DNA from: Symbiodinium natans | Lineage: Eukaryota; Sar; Dinophyceae; Suessiales; Symbiodiniaceae | Assembly (NCBI GenBank): GCA_905221605.1 | Contig: CAJNDS010002137.1 | Coordinates: 469,351 to 479,350 of the forward strand | Length of the DNA stretch: 10,000 nt | Direction: 5' to 3' | Shown here: positions 7,369-10,000 of the stretch, in pieces | How the letters are laid out: each line of letters begins with the position of its first letter | How positions within the stretch are numbered: the stretch's first letter is position 1 | Program-made: the position numbers and the translations under genes | Notes under the pieces: generated by a model | What the model saw: only the letters and a program-made list of their open reading frames with translations | Database searches by the model: none | Told to the model about the DNA's origin: nothing

Positions 7369-7472
7369 GGCGTCTTCCTAAGCCTAAGGCTTCCCATCCC
7401 GAAGCCTCGCCTTGGGGGCATCTTAGGCCATCAAGGCTTCTGTCCAAAAAAACCGACCGGAGCAGATTTAGG
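7369..7472 (+). CDS. Candidate exon between two telomeric arrays
   Basis: The whole 149-base gap between arrays is open in one frame. A clear acceptor, ATTTGCAG, precedes GGC at 7369. The frame reads GVFLSLRLPIPKPRLGGILG then FCPKKPTGADL and reaches GTTAGG at 7473, a possible donor formed by the shortened first units of the next array. The peptide is Pro/Gly/Leu-rich and unfamiliar. A 34-codon open frame alone is weak evidence. Confidence 0.22.
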
Positions 7473-7577
7473 GTTAGGGTTTAGGGTTTAGGGTTTAGGG
7501 CTTAGGGCTTAGGGTTTAGGGTTTAGGGTTTAGGGTTTAGGGTTTAGGGTTTAGGGTTTAGGGTTTAGGGCTTCGGG
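7467..7577 (+). repeat. Telomeric array, 16 units with TTAGGG and CTTAGGG variants
   Basis: TTTAGGG, one six-base TTAGGG at 7474, then fourteen heptamers including CTTAGGG at 7501 and 7508 and CTTCGGG as the last unit. Same orientation as the array at 7206. Confidence 0.98.
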
Positions 7578-7695
7578 TTCAAAACCTTTGGGGGGCACTG
7601 TCAGACTCGGACTCCACAACCCTCCCGCGAACCTAGGAGCGGCGACCTCCAAGTTGCTGGGAAAAGTGGGGGATACAGAGAAGCGCTTCAACAAA
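7569..7695 (+). CDS. Candidate exon after a telomeric array
   Basis: Starting at the last TTTAG of the array, one frame reads ASGSKPLGGTVRL, then NLGAATSKLLGKVGDTEKRF, and stops at TAG 7696. Its phase matches that of the segment at 7369-7472. In another frame, ATG 7730 opens 27 codons reading MDFMHFAESCSGHVHRFKLL to TGA 7811. A third frame is open across the whole 7569-7840. The competing frames make the exon structure uncertain, and the pieces may be joined by a small intron. No family recognised. Confidence 0.22.
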
Positions 7696-7817
7696 TAGGA
7701 AACATCGGAGCGCTCAGCAGGGGGGCCTCATGGATTTCATGCACTTTGCTGAAAGCTGCTCTGGGCACGTGCACAGATTCAAGCTGCTCACGGAGCTCAC
7801 ACACGAGGGCTGACGAT

Positions 7818-7834
7818 TTTAGGGGACCCCTAAA
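7818..7834. repeat. Perfect head-to-head telomeric palindrome
   Basis: TTTAGGGGACCCCTAAA: an eight-base telomeric arm, one A, then its exact reverse complement. This is the junction form expected from end-to-end telomere fusion, reduced to about one unit per side. Confidence 0.9.
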
Positions 7835-8566
7835 CTAGACCCCGCAATCAGCAGGATCCCCTTACAATAAGGACCCCAGTGAGGCACACCCGAAGATCGT
7901 ACACCCCCATCTGCTCCAAAAAGACCTTTGCGTCTGCTCTCCAAAAAGCGATCTCGACGGCTGCAAAAAGCAGAAGGGAAACTTGCAAACGAAGCCGCGA
8001 AGATGCCAGGAAGGTTGTACCATCCACTGATGGCACTGCCAGAAGGGCACGTGGCTGACCCTGAAAAGGAGGTGAAGACCTCCTGAGCTCAGGGGTAGGC
8101 TTAAGGTGTGGGGTTGAGGGTTTAGGTTTTGGGGCTGAAGACGAAACGCTTATGCACTGGAGTTCCTAGGTTGCAACGGCTTGGCGCTTCGTGATCCAAA
8201 GACGAAACGGTTCACAAGTACAATGTGCGGACACCTTTAACCACGCGAAGAGTTCCCTCGGCAATGACTCAAAACAAACCTGAAAGTTCTCTCTTCTGCT
8301 TGGACAGAGCCCTGCACCCGGCGCACGCTACCGGAAGATGCACAAAACCCTCTCCTGCGAAGCCGAAGCATGGATGTCCAGGCAATGGGGGAGTGTCTTC
8401 TCCTCAAGGCAGGGAACGCGGGAGCTTGAGGGCACTTGGATCCTTGAGGGAGCTGGTGACCTAAACTCCGAACCACAGCTTCGTCTCCCTTTGCCTCCGA
8501 GACCACCACAGCTCCGGCGGGGCAGGTCACGCCCCAAAACGCCTCGGAACCATCTTAGGTCTTAGG
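7835..8566. other. Unassigned stretch with a small hairpin
   Basis: Overlapping short frames on both strands with no motif. AGGAGGT-GAAG-ACCTCCT (8067-8084) is a perfect seven-pair hairpin and abuts the palindrome CTGAGCTCAG (8083-8092). A weak TTTAGG-like word occurs near 8119. Confidence 0.45.
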
Positions 8567-8704
8567 TCACTTCAGCTCTTCTACATCCTGGGGCGAGCCT
8601 GTGAGGGGCTCAGGGCCAGGCTCTTCCAGCGGGATCTCAAGAGGCTGCCCCTTAACGTCGTTGTCACAAAATGGACATACATATGTGCATGGCCGGGGCC
8701 TCAT
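8567..8704 (-). CDS. Small frame with a C-x3-C-x2-C cluster, doubtful
   Basis: A 45-codon frame from ATG. It begins MRPRPCTYVCPFCDNDVKG and continues into an acidic, proline-rich tail ending EELK. The three closely spaced cysteines recall half of a zinc-binding site, and GTGTAG just upstream could be an acceptor. A second 45-codon ATG frame overlaps it on the same strand (8664-8801, reading MCCERLEFQNGLVNMG). At most one can be real, and both are short enough to be chance. Confidence 0.15.
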   Translation of the reverse strand: MRPRPCTYVCPFCDNDVKGQPLEIPLEEPGPEPLTGSPQDVEELK

Positions 8705-8877
8705 GTCTGGAAAGTCCTACACTTGACCAGAGCTCTTCGCTCAGAATCAATACGCCCATGTTGACAAGTCCGTTCTGAAACTCAAGACGCTCGCAACACA
8801 TGGACCCCAAGCGAAGCTACAACTGTAGGCGCAGTGAAGCGGCAGGATATGCAAAACTAGCGGCAATAGTTTCTGCT

Positions 8878-9045
8878 GATAGCAGCAGCAGTACCAGTAA
8901 CAGTAGTCGCATTGGTAGGCGGGGTAGAAGCCTTAGAATTAAGAGGAGCAGCAAAACAGCACCAGTAGCAACAGTAGCCGTCGCACTGGGAGTGGTAGTA
9001 GCCGTCGTAGCCGTAGCAGCGGTATCGAAATGAGAAGTGTAGTAG
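8878..9045. repeat. Degenerate CAGTAG trinucleotide block
   Basis: About 165 bases of imperfect AGC, AGT, GTA and CGT triplets on the plus strand. The word type is that of the block at 3905-4020 but in opposite orientation. It translates to Ser-rich and then Ala/Val-rich peptide in different frames, a usual artefact of triplet repeats. Confidence 0.85.
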
Positions 9046-9059
9046 AGTCGAGCTGTCTC

Positions 9060-9194
9060 TCAGTTGCTGACATCACCATTTGCCGGCACGCTGAGGTATC
9101 CCACTGACTGCGCCCTGAGCGTCAAGGCAGGAGAGCTCAGCAGTCTGATCGAAAGATTCGTTTCGCCCCAGCAAAAAAACTCAGGCGCCAAGCC
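9060..9194. CDS. Open segment beside a telomeric array, strand unresolved
   Basis: Both strands give protein-like readings. On the minus strand the frame starts at TTTAG of the array (9195) and reads GLAPEFFCWGETNLSIRLL, ending at TGA 9060. On the plus strand, CTGTCTCTCAG precedes TTG and the frame reads LLTSPFAGTLRYPTDCALS and on to the array. GAGGTATCC inside it could be a donor. Third-position G/C is about 65% either way. The plus reading has the better acceptor and agrees in sense with 9708-9847. The minus reading makes the array a whole intron joined to the segment at 9299-9418. Confidence 0.25.
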
Positions 9195-9302
9195 CTAAAC
9201 CCTAAACCCCAAACCCTAAACCCTAAACCCTAAACCCTAAACCCTAAACCCTAAACCCTAAACCCTAAACCCTAAACCCTAAACCCTAAACCCTAAACCC
9301 TA
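9193..9302 (-). repeat. Nearly perfect telomeric array, 15 CCCTAAA units plus CCCTA
   Basis: Fifteen heptamers in register with a single variant (CCCCAAA at 9207), ending in a partial CCCTA. This is the most uniform array in the window and so probably the youngest. It separates the open segments at 9060-9194 and 9299-9418. Confidence 0.98.
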
Positions 9303-9418
9303 CCAGGCCTCTGCTGCTTGGAGCCGTTGTAGAAGAAGGGCCACTCTCTGGCATTGTCGAAGGGAACCGTCTTGTACGGAAGGTTTAGCATGACATCTTG
9401 GAAGTCCTTCCGGGAAGT
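9299..9418. CDS. Open segment on the other side of the array, strand unresolved
   Basis: On the minus strand, ATCCCTAG precedes a 40-codon frame with 75% G/C third bases. It reads SRKDFQDVMLNLPYKTVPF then EWPFFYNGSKQQRPG and enters the array as AGG before GTTTAG. On the plus strand, CCCTACCAG (to 9306) precedes a 25-codon frame reading PLLLGAVVEEGPLSGIVEG and ending AAG before GTTTAG at 9383. The two frames are codon-aligned, so each is the shadow of the other. The minus reading has better third-position bias. The plus reading has better agreement with neighbouring candidate exons. No family recognised. Confidence 0.28.
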
Positions 9419-9529
9419 CTAGGGATAAGAGCCCGCCACAGAATGTAGGGGGGGGATCGCCTCAAAATTTCAGAGCTTCCCATATGAAAACCCTTTGACC
9501 TCTTCCGTGATCCTCCTTGCCTCCCCCTT

Positions 9530-9680
9530 CCCTCCCCCTCCCTCCCCTCCCTCCCCTCCCTCCCCTCCCTCCCCTGCCTCCCATCCTCCCATCCTCCCAT
9601 CCTCCCATTTTCCCATTTTCCCTTGCTCCCTTGCTCCCTTGCTCCCTTGCTCCCTTGCTCCTTTGCTCCCTTGCTCCCTA
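9530..9680. repeat. Pyrimidine minisatellite, 9-mer changing to 8-mers
   Basis: A C/T-only tract of CCCTCCCCT nonamers (about 9530-9575) gives way to CCTCCCAT octamers (about 9578-9608), then TTTCCCAT, then seven CCCTTGCT octamers (9620-9675, one variant). It runs into CTAAC and the splice-site-like sequence before 9708. Long polypurine/polypyrimidine tracts of this kind can form triplex DNA. Confidence 0.95.
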
Positions 9681-9707
9681 ACTCTTTTTCTTCACAACCT
9701 TCTCCAG
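9678..9707 (+). promoter_or_regulatory. Textbook 3' splice site
   Basis: CTAAC (branch-point-like, 9678-9682), then a T/C-rich tract, then CTCCAG ending at 9707. The branch A lies about 26 bases from the AG, a normal distance. This is the clearest splicing signal in the window. Confidence 0.5.
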
Positions 9708-9847
9708 AAGGCCTTCATTGTCATCCCTTTCGGCTCCATGGGCTTTGCCAGGGCCGGATCCACGGAGAGGGACCGGTTCAAGAGCACGGGGCACACTTTG
9801 TCGATCCTGGGCTGCAGGTTTTTTTCCGCGGAAGAGGGAGGGGGAAG
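9708..9847 (+). CDS. Candidate internal exon, product unknown
   Basis: After the splice site the frame reads KAFIVIPFGSMGFARAGSTE, then RFKSTGHTLSILGC, then FFSAEE, with 35 of the first 43 third bases G or C. Two donors are possible: CAG|GTTTTT at 9818 or AAG|GTACCG at 9848. Without splicing it meets TAG at 9858. The open frame continues upstream through the minisatellite as Pro/Ser-rich peptide, but the real exon most likely begins at 9708. A short hydrophobic start and a basic/polar middle are visible. I cannot name the family. Confidence 0.45.
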
Positions 9848-9924
9848 GTACCGTAGTTAGGGGGTTCGGGTTTCGGTCTTTGTGGGGCGCTTGGGCGCTT
9901 CAGGGGGTTTGGAACTTGTAGGGG

Positions 9925-9931
9925 TTTAGGG
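9925..9931 (+). repeat. Single TTTAGGG in an eroded telomere-like stretch
   Basis: One intact unit amid GTTAGGG-, TTTCGG- and GTAGGGG-like words from 9855 on, within the presumed intron after 9848. Confidence 0.6.
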
Positions 9932-9964
9932 TTTCAAGGGGATGCTTGAGGCAGATGCCCTCAG

Positions 9965-10000
9965 GCCAAGGCCATGGCAGATTGGGCCCACAAGAACACT
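9965..10000 (+). CDS. Possible start of a further exon, cut by the window edge
   Basis: GATGCCCTCAG could be an acceptor. The following frame reads AKAMADWAHKNT with mostly G/C third bases up to the end of the window. Only twelve codons are visible, and another frame is also open. Confidence 0.2.

Noticed and set aside
1291-9302. True chromosome end
   Set aside because: The arrays are short, face both ways and are separated by kilobases of other sequence, so they are interstitial.

Overview
This is nuclear DNA of a eukaryote with no gene I can name with confidence. The best guess is an alveolate, most likely a coccidian apicomplexan such as Eimeria, with a dinoflagellate as the main alternative. 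This is inference from four things: roughly even base composition; many interstitial arrays of the heptamer TTTAGGG/CCCTAAA, the telomere unit of coccidians, dinoflagellates and plants; degenerate CAG/GTA trinucleotide blocks; and short, intron-split open frames instead of long genes. No tRNA, rRNA, operon, bacterial promoter or CRISPR array is visible.

Layout. 1-475 is a pure simple-sequence tract: (CA)n/(CAA)n, then (CAA)31, then 22 in-register decamers that change sequence step by step. 476-1290 is unique sequence with a possible decayed retroelement fragment on the minus strand. 1291-1598 is the first telomere-repeat-bracketed segment: C-strand array, candidate exon, G-strand array. 1599-3290 is mostly unassigned, with a (CA)11 microsatellite. 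3290-3470 holds a weak integrase-like remnant. 3718-4366 holds the best coding evidence in the window: two minus-strand frames with almost saturated G/C third positions (4025-4147 and 4256-4366), next to a degenerate trinucleotide block. 4367-5251 is unassigned. 5252-5604 holds candidate exons next to G-strand arrays. 5605-7016 is unassigned apart from one chance-length frame and a diverged repeat copy. 7017-7695 alternates telomeric arrays with short open segments. 7818-7834 is a perfect head-to-head telomeric palindrome. 8878-9045 is a second trinucleotide block. 9193-9302 is a nearly perfect C-strand array. 9530-9680 is a pyrimidine minisatellite that runs into a textbook 3' splice site and a good candidate exon at 9708-9847.

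How it may work together. Several open segments are bordered by telomeric repeats in a consistent way on the plus strand. CCCTAAA arrays and pyrimidine runs lie before a CAG, and the frame ends at GTTTAG, the first bases of a TTTAGGG array. One reading is that these arrays are the ends of introns, or whole introns, with the repeat supplying donor (GTTTAG), acceptor (TTTAG) and branch-like (CTAAA) signals. The exon calls are made by eye, most are short, and open frames of this size arise by chance, so each is given low to moderate confidence. Transcript data would settle them.
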